A stretch of DNA of 64,000 nt from Streptomyces sp. Z26 (GCF_003665095.1 NZ_RCHV01000002.1:4822501-4886500), one strand, 5' to 3'. Positions 43,831 through 52,731 are shown, counted from the stretch's first letter. Notes: generated by a model not told the origin, from the letters alone. Translations and numbers: made by a program.

Positions 43831-43833
43831 GGC

Positions 43834-44841
43834 TCAGCGCCCCTCCTTCCAGCCCGTGCCCCACTGCTGCGTCGGCCGGTCACCGCCCGGTGGCTGCGAC
43901 TGCCCCGGCGCGGGCCCCGGCGGCTGCCCCTGCGCCGCGGTGTGCGCGTGGTACTCGACCGACTCGGCCGTCAGCCGCATGAACGCCTCCTCCAACGACG
44001 CGTTCTGCGGGCTCAGTTCGTGCAGCACCACCCGGTGCTGCGCCGCCACGTCACCGATCCGCGCCGCCGGCTGCCCGTCGACCTCCAGCGAACCGTCGTC
44101 CGCGGCCACCGCGTTGACGCCCGTGGCGTGCAGCGCGTCCCGCAGCCGTTCCGGTTCGGGCGTCCGCACCCGTACGTACGTGCGCGAGTTCTCCGCGATG
44201 AAGTCGGCCATGGAGGTGTCCGCCATCAACCTGCCCTGCCCGATGACCACCAGATGCTCCGCCGTCACGGACATCTCGCTCATCAGGTGGCTGGAGACGA
44301 AGACCGTACGGCCCTCCGCGGCGAGCTGCTGCATCAGGTTCCGCACCCAGTGGATGCCCTCGGGGTCGAGGCCGTTGACCGGCTCGTCGAACATCACGAT
44401 CCTGGGGTCCCCGAGCAGCGCGGCGGCGATGCCGAGGCGCTGCCCCATGCCGAGGGAGAAGCCCTTCGGCCGCTTCTTCGCGACGGACGCCAGCCCGACC
44501 ATGTCGAGGACCGCGTCCACCCGGCGGTCGGGGATGCCGTTGCTCTGGGCCAGGCACAGCAGGTGGTTGTACGCCGTACGCCCACCGTGCACCGACTTCG
44601 CCTCCAGCAGCGCGCCGATGTGGTTCAGCGGCTCCTGGAGCTGGTCGTAGCGCTTGCCGTCGATGCGGACGTGCCCGCTGGTGGGGCTGTCCAGACCGAG
44701 CATCATGCGCATCGTGGTCGACTTGCCCGCGCCGTTGGGCCCGAGGAAACCGGTGACCACACCCGGCCGGACGGAGAAGGTCAGCCGGTCGACGGCCGTC
44801 TTCTCACCGTAACGCTTGGTCAGCCCTTCGAGCTCGATCAT
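43834..44841 (-). CDS. ABC exporter ATPase 2
   Basis: The 335-aa ATPase has Walker A GPNGAGKST, signature FSLGMGQRLGIAAALL, Walker B IVMFDEPVNGLDPEG and VSSHLMSEM, nearly identical to ATPase 1 in these parts, and a Gln/Pro-rich tail of about 30 residues. The high similarity and same order of ATPase then permease show a tandem duplication. A TAGCGT box (44853-44848) ends 6 nt before the ATG, so this operon is probably transcribed as a leaderless mRNA. Substrate unknown. Confidence 0.92.
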   Translation of the reverse strand: MIELEGLTKRYGEKTAVDRLTFSVRPGVVTGFLGPNGAGKSTTMRMMLGLDSPTSGHVRIDGKRYDQLQEPLNHIGALLEAKSVHGGRTAYNHLLCLAQSNGIPDRRVDAVLDMVGLASVAKKRPKGFSLGMGQRLGIAAALLGDPRIVMFDEPVNGLDPEGIHWVRNLMQQLAAEGRTVFVSSHLMSEMSVTAEHLVVIGQGRLMADTSMADFIAENSRTYVRVRTPEPERLRDALHATGVNAVAADDGSLEVDGQPAARIGDVAAQHRVVLHELSPQNASLEEAFMRLTAESVEYHAHTAAQGQPPGPAPGQSQPPGGDRPTQQWGTGWKEGR

Positions 44842-44847
44842 GCGGCG

Positions 44848-44853
44848 ACGCTA
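44848..44853 (-). promoter_or_regulatory. -10 box of leaderless promoter for ABC exporter 2
   Basis: TAGCGT on the minus strand is followed after 6 nt (CGCCGC) by the ATG of ATPase 2. Confidence 0.5.
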
Positions 44854-44882
44854 CGGGACCGGGCGGGTGGCGTCCACAGATA

Positions 44883-44921
44883 CGCCCCCGTTCGGTATGC
44901 GTACATATCCGGACGGGGGCG
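44883..44921 (-). terminator. Terminator of filP
   Basis: CGCCCCCGT (44883-44891) pairs with ACGGGGGCG (44913-44921) and the stem extends inward by four more pairs. It lies about 75 nt beyond the filP stop on the minus strand, with an AT-rich loop. Confidence 0.65.
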
Positions 44922-44996
44922 CTCCGTGGAACTCCGCCGCTACGTCCGCCGCGCGCCCGCCGTCTCCCGGCCGAACGCCCGCCGCACGTCGGGGAC

Positions 44997-45944
44997 TCAG
45001 CGCGACTGCTGCGCCGGCACCCCGCGCGACAGCGACTCGTCGGAGTCGTCGTCGTCGGGCTGGCCCGCCGCGGCGACCGCGGCACCGGTCAGGGTGGCCA
45101 GCATCTCGCGGACGTTCGTCAGCTGGGCGTTGATGCTGTCGCGGCGGTTGGTCAGGGCCGCCAGCTCGCGCTCGGACTCGCTGCGGACGCGGTCGGCCTT
45201 CGCGTTGGCGTCGGCGACGATGTCCTCGGCCTGGCGCTGCGCGGTCTCCACCGTCTGGCGCGCGCGACGCTCGGCGTCCGTACGGAGCTTCTCCGCCTCC
45301 AGGCGCAGCTGCTCCGCCCGGTGCTCGATCTCCGCGAGCCGCTTCTCCGCCTTCGCCTGCCGGGACGCCAGGTCGCGCTCGGACTGCTCCCGCCGCTTGG
45401 CGAGGTTCGTCTCGAAGTCCGCGGCGGCCTGGGCGGCCTTGGCGCGGGTGTCCTCGAAGAGGGAGTCCGCCTCCTCCCGCTTGGACTGCGCGTCCTTCTC
45501 GGCCTCGCCGCGCATCGTGGCGGCCTCGGCCTTCGCCTTCTCGACGACGCGGGCGCCGTCGTCCTCGGCCTTCGCCTTGCGCTCGGCGGCGAACGCCTCG
45601 GCGTCGTTCCGCACCTGCTGCGCCGCGCCCTCGGCCAGCTCGCGGTGCTGCTCGGCGGCGCGACGCGCCTCCTCGCGCAGGTCCTTGGCCTCCTCCTCGG
45701 CGAGGCGGAGGATCTTCTCGACCCGGGCACCCAGACCGGCGTACGACGGCTCTGCGTCGGTGACCTGGGCCTGGGCGTTCTGCGTTTCGAGGTGCAGCTC
45801 CTCGATGCGCTTTTCCAGAGAGGTGATGCGGGCCAGCGCGCTGTCACGGTCGGCGACGAGCTTCGTGATGCGGTCGTCCACCTGCCCGCGGTCGTAGCCA
45901 CGTCGCACGAGCTCGAAGCCGAAGGGGGAGGAAGTGTCGCTCAT
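44997..45944 (-). CDS. filP: Coiled-coil cytoskeletal protein FilP
   Basis: FilP forms an intermediate-filament-like network behind the hyphal tip and gives the hypha rigidity. The 315-aa protein has a short N-terminal DivIVA-like segment (FGFELVRRGYDRGQVDDRITKL) and then an almost continuous Ala/Glu/Arg-rich coiled coil to about residue 290, ending in a Gln/Asp/Ser tail. Length matches the S. coelicolor protein (about 310 aa). It is encoded directly downstream of scy, its polarisome partner, in the same orientation, and has its own SD (ACAGGAAC). Older annotations call it a cellulose-binding protein. Confidence 0.94.
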   Translation of the reverse strand: MSDTSSPFGFELVRRGYDRGQVDDRITKLVADRDSALARITSLEKRIEELHLETQNAQAQVTDAEPSYAGLGARVEKILRLAEEEAKDLREEARRAAEQHRELAEGAAQQVRNDAEAFAAERKAKAEDDGARVVEKAKAEAATMRGEAEKDAQSKREEADSLFEDTRAKAAQAAADFETNLAKRREQSERDLASRQAKAEKRLAEIEHRAEQLRLEAEKLRTDAERRARQTVETAQRQAEDIVADANAKADRVRSESERELAALTNRRDSINAQLTNVREMLATLTGAAVAAAGQPDDDDSDESLSRGVPAQQSR

Positions 45945-46072
45945 GGGGTTCCTGTCGGGTCGGACGGGTTATCAGACGGGGGAGTGTTGGGGGGATTCAT
46001 CCTAGGGGGACAAGGGTCGTGCCATCGAGTCAATGGCGGTTTGAACGGGAGAATGTGCGCTCGTTCGAGTGG

Positions 46073-49000
46073 CTACCCATCGGATGACTTGCCACTCGTC
46101 CGTGTGGTGCTCCCGCCAACTCCCGCCTTCACCCCGCCGTTCGGGCCGGAGCCCGCGGCACCCTTCTTGCCACCGCCCCCGGAGCCGCTCCCCGAGCCGC
46201 CGGAACGGGAGTTGCCCCCGCCGCCCGGCGTCTCGAACGACTCCAGCGCCTCCAACACGTCCTGGACACGCGAGATCTCGGCGTTGATGTCCTCCTGGCG
46301 CCGTTCCAGGACGTCGAGTTCGCGACGGCCCTCGTCCACGGTCTGCCGGGCCTCCGCCTCGGCCTCCGCGCGGATGCGCTCCGCCTCCTTCACCGTGGAC
46401 GCCTTCCGCTGCTCGGCCTCCTTGAGCAGCCCCTCCGCCTTCTTGACCGCGGCGATACGCACCTTGCTCGCCTCCGAGTCCGCCTCGGCGAGCGTGTTCC
46501 TGGCCTTCTCCTCCGCCTCCGTCAGCTGCTCCTGCGCCGCCTTGACGAGCTTGTCGCACCGCTCGCCCGCCGACTGCATCGCCTCGGCCGACTCCCGCCG
46601 GGCCCGGTCGTGCAGCTGCTCGACCTCGGTCTCGACGCGGGTACGCAGCTCCTCCGCCCGATCCCGTACGGCCACCGCGTCGTTCCGCGCCTCGTCCAGC
46701 ATCGTGTCCGCGTCGCGGCGGGCCTTCTCGACGATCTCGCGGCCCTCGCCGCGCGCCTCGGCCACCAGCCGGTCGGACTCCTTGCGGGCGGCGCCCACCA
46801 TGCCGTCGGCCTGCTTCTCCGCCGCCGTGTAGGTGTTGCCCGCCTCCTCCTGCGCCTTGGACAGGAGCTGGTCGGCCTGCTCGGCCGCCTCCGTACGGCG
46901 CTTCGCGGCGGCGTCGCGCGCCTCGTCGCGTACGCGCTCGGCGTCCGCCCGTACCCGCTCGGACTCCTCCAGCGCCTCCGTGACGGTCCGCTCCGCCAAC
47001 TCCCGCGCGGCCTCCGCCTCTTCGCGCGCGTCCCGGCGTGCCGCGGCCGCGTCCTGCTCGGCGGAGGCGCGGAGCGCGGTGATCTCCTCCTCGGCCCGCT
47101 CGTACAGCCCGCTCACCGAGTCCCGCACCTGCTGCGCGGTCTCCTCGGCGGTGGCCAGCAGCTCCGCCGAGCGCCGCTCGGCCTCGTCCACCAGCCGCGC
47201 GGACTCCGTCTGCGCGTCCTCGACCCGCTGCCGCGCCGCGGCCAGCAGCTCGTCGCTCTGCTCGCGCGCGGCCGTACGCTCCCGGTGCGCCTCCTCGCGG
47301 GCCTCCGCGAGGAGTTGCTCGGACTCGCGGTGGCGCCGCGCCGCCTCCTCCTGCGCGGCGGACAGCGCGCCTGCGGCCTCGGTGTTCGTACGCTCCGCCG
47401 CCGCGTTCGCCTCGGCGCGCACCCGGTCCGCGGTCTCCTGGGCCTCCGTGCGCAGCCGCTCCGCCTCGGCGGCGGCCTCGCTGCGCAGCTGCACCGCGAC
47501 GGCCTCGCCCTCGGCGCGCGACTGCGAGGCGTCGGCGGCCGCCTCGTTCCGCAGCCGCTCGCTCTCCTCCTCGGCCTGCCGCTGAAGGGTGCCGCGGCGC
47601 TCCGCCGCCTCGTTCCGCAGCCGCTCGGTCTCCGCGCGCGCCTCCTCGCGCAGCCGCTCCGCCTCGGCGCGCGCCTCGCGCAGCGCCTCCTCGGCGGCGG
47701 CGTCCCGCTCCCGCGCCTCCGTGTGCAGGCGCTCCAGCTCGGCGGCGCGCTCCTCCTTGAGGTCGGCGGCGGACTGCTCGGCGTCCTCGCGGATGCGCTG
47801 CCCGGCCTCGTCGGCCTCGGCCCGGGTGCGTACGGCCTGCTCCTCGGCCGTGCTCCGCAGCTCCTCGGCCTCCGTACGGGCCCGCTCCAGCGCCTCCTCG
47901 GCCTGTCGGCGCAGGGTCCCGGCGCGTTCGATGGCCTCGGTGCGTACGCGCTCGCTCTCGGAGGTGGCGTCGCCGCGCATGTCCTCCGCGTCGGTCCGCG
48001 CCTTGGCCAGCAGCTCCTCGGCGCTGGTGGCGGCCTCCTCGATCTGCTGGACGGCCTCGCGGCGGGCCTCGCCGCGGATGCGCTCGCCCTCCTCGACGGC
48101 CTCGGCGCGCAGCTGCTCGGCCTCGCCGCGCAGCCGCCGCGCCTCCTCCTGGAGCTCGACGGTCTTGGCGCGGTAGTCCTTGGTGTCGTCCTTGGCGGCG
48201 CCCTTCAGCTCCTCCGCCGTGTCGTGCGCCTCGGCGCGCAGCCGGTCGGCCTCGGCCTCGGCCTCCGTGCGCAGCCGCTCGGCCTCCTCGGTGGCCGCGC
48301 GGGTGGTGGCCTTGGCCTCCTCGGACGCCTTGTTGAGGACGTCCTCGGCGGCGCGGGCGGCCTCCGCGAGCTGGTTCGCGGACTCCTCGGCCGTACGGGT
48401 CCGCGCCTCCTCCTTGGCCTCGGCGACGAGCCGTTCGGCCTCGGAACGGGCGTCGGCCCGCAGCTGCTCGGCCTCGGACTTGAGGGTCTCGGACTCCTTG
48501 GTGGCCTCGCCGACCATCCGCGCGATCTCGGCCTTGGCCGTACGGACCCGCTGCTCGTTCTCCGACTCGGAGTCCGCGAGGAGCTTGGCTGCCGACTCCT
48601 GCGCCTCCTCGACGTTCTTCGTCGCCTCGGCCCGCGCCTCGCGCAGCGCCGCCGCGGCCTCCTGCATGCGCTGCTCGGCGCGGCGGACGAGGTCGGCGGC
48701 CTCGCGGCGGCTGCTCTCGGCCTCGCCGCTGCTGGCCGTACGCACCTGCTCGGCCTGGTCGACGGCCTCCTGCGCCTGCGTGGACGCGGCGCTCAGCATG
48801 CGCTCGGCGTCGGCGCGGGCCCGGCGCAGCAGGGCCTCGGCCTCGGCGCGGGCCGCCTCGGCCTCGCTCGTCAGCCGCTGCCGGGACTCCTCGGTGAGGC
48901 GCTGGGCCTCGGCGCGGGCGCTGGCGAGGGAACGTTCGGTCTCGGCCCGCGTCTCCTCCATGAGGCGCCTGGCCTGGGCCTCGCTGCGGGTGCGCAGCTG

Positions 49001-49450
49001 CTCGGCCCAGGCGACGTTCTCGTTCACGTGGGACTCGACGGTGGCCCGGCGCTCGGACAGCTCCTGGTCGAGCTGCTGCCGACGGCGTACGGCCTCGGCG
49101 TGCAGGTCCGACTCGAGCTGCGCGTGCCGCTCGGTCTGCTCCTGGATCAGCCGCTGGCTCTGGGCGCGGGCCTCGCGCAGCTCGCGCTCGGCGTCGGCGC
49201 GCAGCTGGTCGGCCTGGATCTGGGCGTTGTGGAGGAGCTGCTCGGCCTGGTGGGAGAGGTTCTCGTACCCGGCGGGGCGCAGCGCGAGGGCGCGACGCGC
49301 CTCGTGCAGCTTGGCGCGCAGGACTTCGACCTGGTATCCGAGGTCGTCGGCGTGTTCGACGGCCTTCTCGCGCTCTTTCTTCAGCCGCTCCATCCCGGCT
49401 TCGAGCTGCGAGAGCTGGTCGTCAGGCTCGTGGCGGTCGTAGCCCGGCAC
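46073..49450 (-). CDS. scy: Polarity scaffold protein Scy
   Basis: Scy is a very long coiled-coil protein that assembles the tip-organising centre with DivIVA and FilP and controls apical growth in Streptomyces. This 1125-aa protein begins with a DivIVA-like segment followed by an extended region of Ala/Glu/Arg repeats with hendecad-like periodicity (EAERLRTEA-type units) to about residue 1060, and a Gly/Ser/Lys-rich unstructured C terminus. S. coelicolor Scy is about 1326 aa as I remember, so this form is shorter, most simply through fewer coil repeats. It starts at GTG 49450. The opposite strand is also open for most of its length because of codon bias; that is a shadow. Confidence 0.93.
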   Translation of the reverse strand: MPGYDRHEPDDQLSQLEAGMERLKKEREKAVEHADDLGYQVEVLRAKLHEARRALALRPAGYENLSHQAEQLLHNAQIQADQLRADAERELREARAQSQRLIQEQTERHAQLESDLHAEAVRRRQQLDQELSERRATVESHVNENVAWAEQLRTRSEAQARRLMEETRAETERSLASARAEAQRLTEESRQRLTSEAEAARAEAEALLRRARADAERMLSAASTQAQEAVDQAEQVRTASSGEAESSRREAADLVRRAEQRMQEAAAALREARAEATKNVEEAQESAAKLLADSESENEQRVRTAKAEIARMVGEATKESETLKSEAEQLRADARSEAERLVAEAKEEARTRTAEESANQLAEAARAAEDVLNKASEEAKATTRAATEEAERLRTEAEAEADRLRAEAHDTAEELKGAAKDDTKDYRAKTVELQEEARRLRGEAEQLRAEAVEEGERIRGEARREAVQQIEEAATSAEELLAKARTDAEDMRGDATSESERVRTEAIERAGTLRRQAEEALERARTEAEELRSTAEEQAVRTRAEADEAGQRIREDAEQSAADLKEERAAELERLHTEARERDAAAEEALREARAEAERLREEARAETERLRNEAAERRGTLQRQAEEESERLRNEAAADASQSRAEGEAVAVQLRSEAAAEAERLRTEAQETADRVRAEANAAAERTNTEAAGALSAAQEEAARRHRESEQLLAEAREEAHRERTAAREQSDELLAAARQRVEDAQTESARLVDEAERRSAELLATAEETAQQVRDSVSGLYERAEEEITALRASAEQDAAAARRDAREEAEAARELAERTVTEALEESERVRADAERVRDEARDAAAKRRTEAAEQADQLLSKAQEEAGNTYTAAEKQADGMVGAARKESDRLVAEARGEGREIVEKARRDADTMLDEARNDAVAVRDRAEELRTRVETEVEQLHDRARRESAEAMQSAGERCDKLVKAAQEQLTEAEEKARNTLAEADSEASKVRIAAVKKAEGLLKEAEQRKASTVKEAERIRAEAEAEARQTVDEGRRELDVLERRQEDINAEISRVQDVLEALESFETPGGGGNSRSGGSGSGSGGGGKKGAAGSGPNGGVKAGVGGSTTRTSGKSSDG

Positions 49451-49592
49451 TACGCGGTCCCATCCGTCCCCTGGTCGTTATGTGGCGAACTGGCCCTCGT
49501 CCCGGGCCTCATGCACGGGAAATGGTGTCAGATCATCGGCGGAACGTGGACCGAGCGCAGCCCGGAACTCTCCACGGCTGCCGGAGAGTCCG

Positions 49593-49619
49593 CCCCGGCC
49601 GTCACTCTACCGGCCGGGG
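49593..49619 (-). terminator. Terminator of the epimerase gene
   Basis: CCCCGGCCG (49593-49601) and CGGCCGGGG (49611-49619) form a perfect 9-bp stem 9 nt beyond the epimerase stop on the minus strand, before the scy upstream region. Confidence 0.65.
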
Positions 49620-49628
49620 AAGCGGACG

Positions 49629-50078
49629 TCAGTGGTCCGTTGCCGCCGACGGCTGCGCGGACGTGACCAGCTCGGTCAGGACGCCGTGGCAGTCCTTGGG
49701 GTGCAGGAACGTGATACGGGAGTCCATCGACCCGCGGCGCGGCTGCTCGTAGAGCACGCGGACGCCCTTCTCGGCGATGGCGCCCGCGTCGGTGTCCACG
49801 TCGGCCGTGCCGAACGCGATGTGGTGCACGCCCTCGCCGTTCTTGGCGAGCCACTTGCCGACGGCGGAGTCCTCCCGTACGGGCTCCAGGAGCTGGAGGT
49901 AGGACGCGCCGCCGTCGTCCGTGCCGTTGATGCGGAGCATGGCCTCGCGGACCCCCTGCTCCTCGTTCACCTCGCTGTGGAAGACCTCGAAACCGTAGGT
50001 GGCGCGGTAGAACTCCACGGTCTTGTCCAGGTCGAAGCAGGCGATCCCGATGTGGTCGATGCGCGTCAGCATGGACAC
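49629..50078 (-). CDS. mce: Methylmalonyl-CoA epimerase
   Basis: The enzyme interconverts the S and R forms of methylmalonyl-CoA. The 149-aa product is a vicinal-oxygen-chelate protein of two repeated modules: metal ligands are the histidine of RIDHIGIAC at residue 9, the histidine pair of VHHIAFG and the glutamate of VLTELV; FYRATYGFEV and SYLQLLEP complete the modules. GTG 50078 and ATG 50072 are both possible starts; GAGG fits the GTG. It is divergent from the thiolase, and a 20-bp tandem repeat lies between them. With meaB and icmA it belongs to the propionyl/methylmalonyl branch. Confidence 0.95.
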   Translation of the reverse strand: MSMLTRIDHIGIACFDLDKTVEFYRATYGFEVFHSEVNEEQGVREAMLRINGTDDGGASYLQLLEPVREDSAVGKWLAKNGEGVHHIAFGTADVDTDAGAIAEKGVRVLYEQPRRGSMDSRITFLHPKDCHGVLTELVTSAQPSAATDH

Positions 50079-50097
50079 AGTGCAGCGCCTCGCGGCC

Positions 50098-50144
50098 CGT
50101 TGCGCAACGTGCGCGCGGTCACACCAACGTGCGCACGGTCACAC
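50098..50144. promoter_or_regulatory. Palindrome and tandem 20-bp repeat between mce and thiolase
   Basis: CGTTGCGCAACG (50098-50109) is a perfect palindrome. It overlaps the first unit of a tandem direct repeat, CAACGTGCGCGCGGTCACAC (50105-50124) followed immediately by a copy with one change (50125-50144). Units of 20 bp put both copies on one face of the helix. The position in a divergent promoter region suggests an operator controlling both genes. Confidence 0.6.
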
Positions 50145-50227
50145 GGGTCCGCCGGTGACCCGGAGGCGTACCGCTCAGTATCTTGGTGATAACCCTCGTT
50201 AACTTCCTCCCGCTGGAAGGAACCCTC

Positions 50228-51442
50228 ATGACTGGCACGCCCAGCCGCACCTCCTCCGTGATCGTCGCAGGCGCCCGTACGCCCATGGGTCGGCTGCTCG
50301 GCTCCCTGAAGTCCCTCTCCGGCGCCGACCTGGGCGGTTTCGCCATCAGGGCCGCCCTGGAGCGGGCCGGGATCGGCGGCGAGCAGGTCGAGTACGTGAT
50401 CATGGGCCAGGTGCTCCAGGCCGGTGCGGGGCAGATCCCGGCCCGTCAGGCGGCCGTCAAGGGCGGCATCCCCATGAACGTGCCCGCGCTCACCATCAAC
50501 AAGGTCTGCCTCTCCGGCCTCGACGCCATCGCGCTCGCCGACCAGCTCGTGCGCGCCGGGGAGTTCGACGTGGTCGTCGCGGGCGGCCAGGAGTCGATGA
50601 CCAACGCGCCGCACCTGCTGCCGAAGTCCCGTGAGGGCTACAAGTACGGCGCGGTGGAGATGCTCGACGCGATGGCGTACGACGGTCTCACCGACTCGTT
50701 CGAGAACATCGCCATGGGCGAGTCCACGGAGAAGCACAACACCCGCCTGGGCATCGGCCGTGCCGCGCAGGACGAGGTCGCGGCCGCCTCGCACCAGCGG
50801 GCCGCGGCGGCGCAGCGGGACGGTCGATTCGACGAGGAGATCGCCCCCGTGGAGATCCCGCAGCGGCGCGGCGAGCCGGTCGTCGTCACGCAGGACGAGG
50901 GCATCCGCGCGGACACCACGGTCGAGTCGCTGGGCAAGCTGCGCCCGGCGTTCGCCAAGGACGGGACGATCACGGCCGGTTCGGCGTCGCAGATCTCGGA
51001 CGGCGCGGCCGCCGTGGTCGTGATGAGCCGGGCGAAGGCCGAGGAGCTGGGCCTGGAGTGGATCGCGGAGATCGGCGCGCACGGCAACGTCGCCGGGCCC
51101 GACAACTCCCTCCAGTCGCAGCCGTCGAACGCGATCCAGCACGCCCTGAAGAAGGACGGCCTGTCCGTCGGGGACCTCGACCTGGTGGAGATCAACGAGG
51201 CGTTCGCGGCGGTCTGCGTCCAGTCCGTGCAGGACCTCGGGGTCGCGCCGGAGAAGGTCAACGTCAACGGCGGCGCCATCGCGCTGGGCCACCCCATCGG
51301 CATGTCCGGCGCCCGTATCGTGCTGCACCTGGCCCTGGAGCTGCGGCGGCGCGGCGGCGGCACCGGCGCGGCGGCCCTGTGCGGCGGCGGCGGGCAGGGC
51401 GACGCGCTGATCCTGCGGGTGCCGGAGCGGCAGGCGAAGTAG
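50228..51442 (+). CDS. Acetyl-CoA acetyltransferase (thiolase)
   Basis: This biosynthetic-type thiolase condenses two acetyl-CoA to acetoacetyl-CoA or runs in reverse. The 404-aa product has the nucleophile C94 in INKVCLSGLDAI, the catalytic histidine in GGAIALGHPIGMSG near residue 355, and the second cysteine in ALCGGGGQGDA near 385. The ATG at 50228 has GGAAGGAACC upstream and gives the usual length; the open frame extending upstream crosses the promoter. It is divergent from mce and 262 bp before meaB. Acetoacetyl-CoA could pass to the dehydrogenase encoded at 33255. Confidence 0.95.
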   Translation: MTGTPSRTSSVIVAGARTPMGRLLGSLKSLSGADLGGFAIRAALERAGIGGEQVEYVIMGQVLQAGAGQIPARQAAVKGGIPMNVPALTINKVCLSGLDAIALADQLVRAGEFDVVVAGGQESMTNAPHLLPKSREGYKYGAVEMLDAMAYDGLTDSFENIAMGESTEKHNTRLGIGRAAQDEVAAASHQRAAAAQRDGRFDEEIAPVEIPQRRGEPVVVTQDEGIRADTTVESLGKLRPAFAKDGTITAGSASQISDGAAAVVVMSRAKAEELGLEWIAEIGAHGNVAGPDNSLQSQPSNAIQHALKKDGLSVGDLDLVEINEAFAAVCVQSVQDLGVAPEKVNVNGGAIALGHPIGMSGARIVLHLALELRRRGGGTGAAALCGGGGQGDALILRVPERQAK

Positions 51443-51704
51443 GCGGCGGGCGGCGGCCGTTCGTACGCGGGCGGTCGCGCCGGCGTACGGGCGGCCGTAC
51501 GCGCCGCGTACCCGGGACCGGGCGCGGGGCGTACGGCGGGTGCGTACGCGTGACGGGTGCGGTCGACGCGTACGGCCGTGGCGTACGGGACGGGCGCGGG
51601 TACGGCACGACGCGGTACGGGCGGGGCAGGACACGACGCGGCGGGACGCGGCACGGTGGACGAACGGTGCCGGTGGCGCCGGTGAGAGCAGAGGAGCACG
51701 ACGG
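51443..51704 (+). repeat. CGTACG-rich intergenic stretch before meaB
   Basis: Seven CGTACG hexamers lie between 51462 and 51587, far above chance in DNA of this composition, with no open protein-like frame. I see no clear promoter, although meaB needs one or is read from the thiolase gene. Confidence 0.7.
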
Positions 51705-52661
51705 ATGGTGGACGTCCCCACGCTGGTGGCGCAGGCGCGGGAGGGCGGGCCGCGTGCCGTCGCCCGGCTGATCTCGCTGGTGGAGGGGGCCTCCCCGCAG
51801 CTGCGCGAGGTGATGGCGGCGCTGGCGCCGCACACCGGCAACGCGTACGTCGTCGGGCTCACCGGCTCGCCCGGCGTCGGCAAGTCGACGTCCACCTCGG
51901 GGCTGGTCACCGCGTACCGGCGGGCCGGGAAGCGCGTCGCGGTGCTGGCCGTCGACCCGTCCTCGCCGTTCTCGGGCGGCGCGCTCCTCGGGGACCGGGT
52001 GCGGATGGGCGACCACGCCTCCGACCCCGGCGTCTACATCCGGTCCATGGCCACCCGCGGACACCTCGGCGGCCTCGCGTGGGCGGCGCCGCAGGCGATC
52101 CGCGTACTGGACGCGGCGGGCTGCGACGTGATCCTCGTCGAGACGGTCGGCGTGGGCCAGTCCGAGGTGGAGATCGCCGCGCAGGCCGACACCAGCGTCG
52201 TCCTGCTCGCCCCGGGCATGGGCGACGGCATCCAGGCCGCGAAGGCGGGCATCCTGGAGATCGGTGACGTGTACGTCGTCAACAAGGCCGACCGGGACGG
52301 CGCCGACGCCACCGTGCGCGAGCTGAACCACATGCTCGGCCTGGGCGAGGCCCGCGCGCCCGGCGACTGGCGCCCGCCCATCGTCCGGACGGTCGCGGCG
52401 CGCGGCGAGGGCCTGGACGAGGTCGTCGAGGCCCTGGAGAAGCACCGCGCGTGGCTGGAGGAGCGCGGCGCCCTCACCGAGCGCCGTACGCGCCGTGCCG
52501 CCCGCGAGGTCGAGACGATCGCCGTGACCGCGCTGCGCGAGCGGATGGGCGAACTCCGGGGCGGGCGGCGGCTGGACGCGCTGGCGGAACGGATCGTGAG
52601 CGGCGCGCTGGACCCGTACGCCGCGGCGGACGAGCTGGTCGCGGGCCTCACGGAGGAGTAG
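51705..52661 (+). CDS. meaB: MeaB-family GTPase, chaperone of B12-dependent acyl-CoA mutase
   Basis: MeaB (ArgK) protects and reloads adenosylcobalamin-dependent acyl-CoA mutases using GTP. The 318-aa protein is a SIMIBI GTPase: Walker A GLTGSPGVGKST (residues 51-62), AVDPSSPFSGGALLGDRVRM, the switch region with TRGHLGGLA, ILVETVGVGQSEVEIA and the guanine-specificity NKAD. The ATG at 51705 follows GAGGAGCAC. Its client could be IcmA encoded at 62132 or a methylmalonyl-CoA mutase elsewhere. The 262-bp upstream gap is packed with CGTACG motifs. Confidence 0.95.
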   Translation: MVDVPTLVAQAREGGPRAVARLISLVEGASPQLREVMAALAPHTGNAYVVGLTGSPGVGKSTSTSGLVTAYRRAGKRVAVLAVDPSSPFSGGALLGDRVRMGDHASDPGVYIRSMATRGHLGGLAWAAPQAIRVLDAAGCDVILVETVGVGQSEVEIAAQADTSVVLLAPGMGDGIQAAKAGILEIGDVYVVNKADRDGADATVRELNHMLGLGEARAPGDWRPPIVRTVAARGEGLDEVVEALEKHRAWLEERGALTERRTRRAAREVETIAVTALRERMGELRGGRRLDALAERIVSGALDPYAAADELVAGLTEE

Positions 52662-52731
52662 CCGCGCGGACGCGCGCCGGGCGGGCGGCGCGCGGGTGGG
52701 ACGGCCGGGGGCGTGGGCTCCCGGCGGCGGG

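Noticed and set aside
46610..49666. Open frame of about 1000 codons on the plus strand opposite scy
   Set aside because: It is Leu/Gly/Arg-rich with no domain and mirrors the repetitive Glu/Ala/Arg codons of scy; in DNA of this GC content such antisense shadows are routine.
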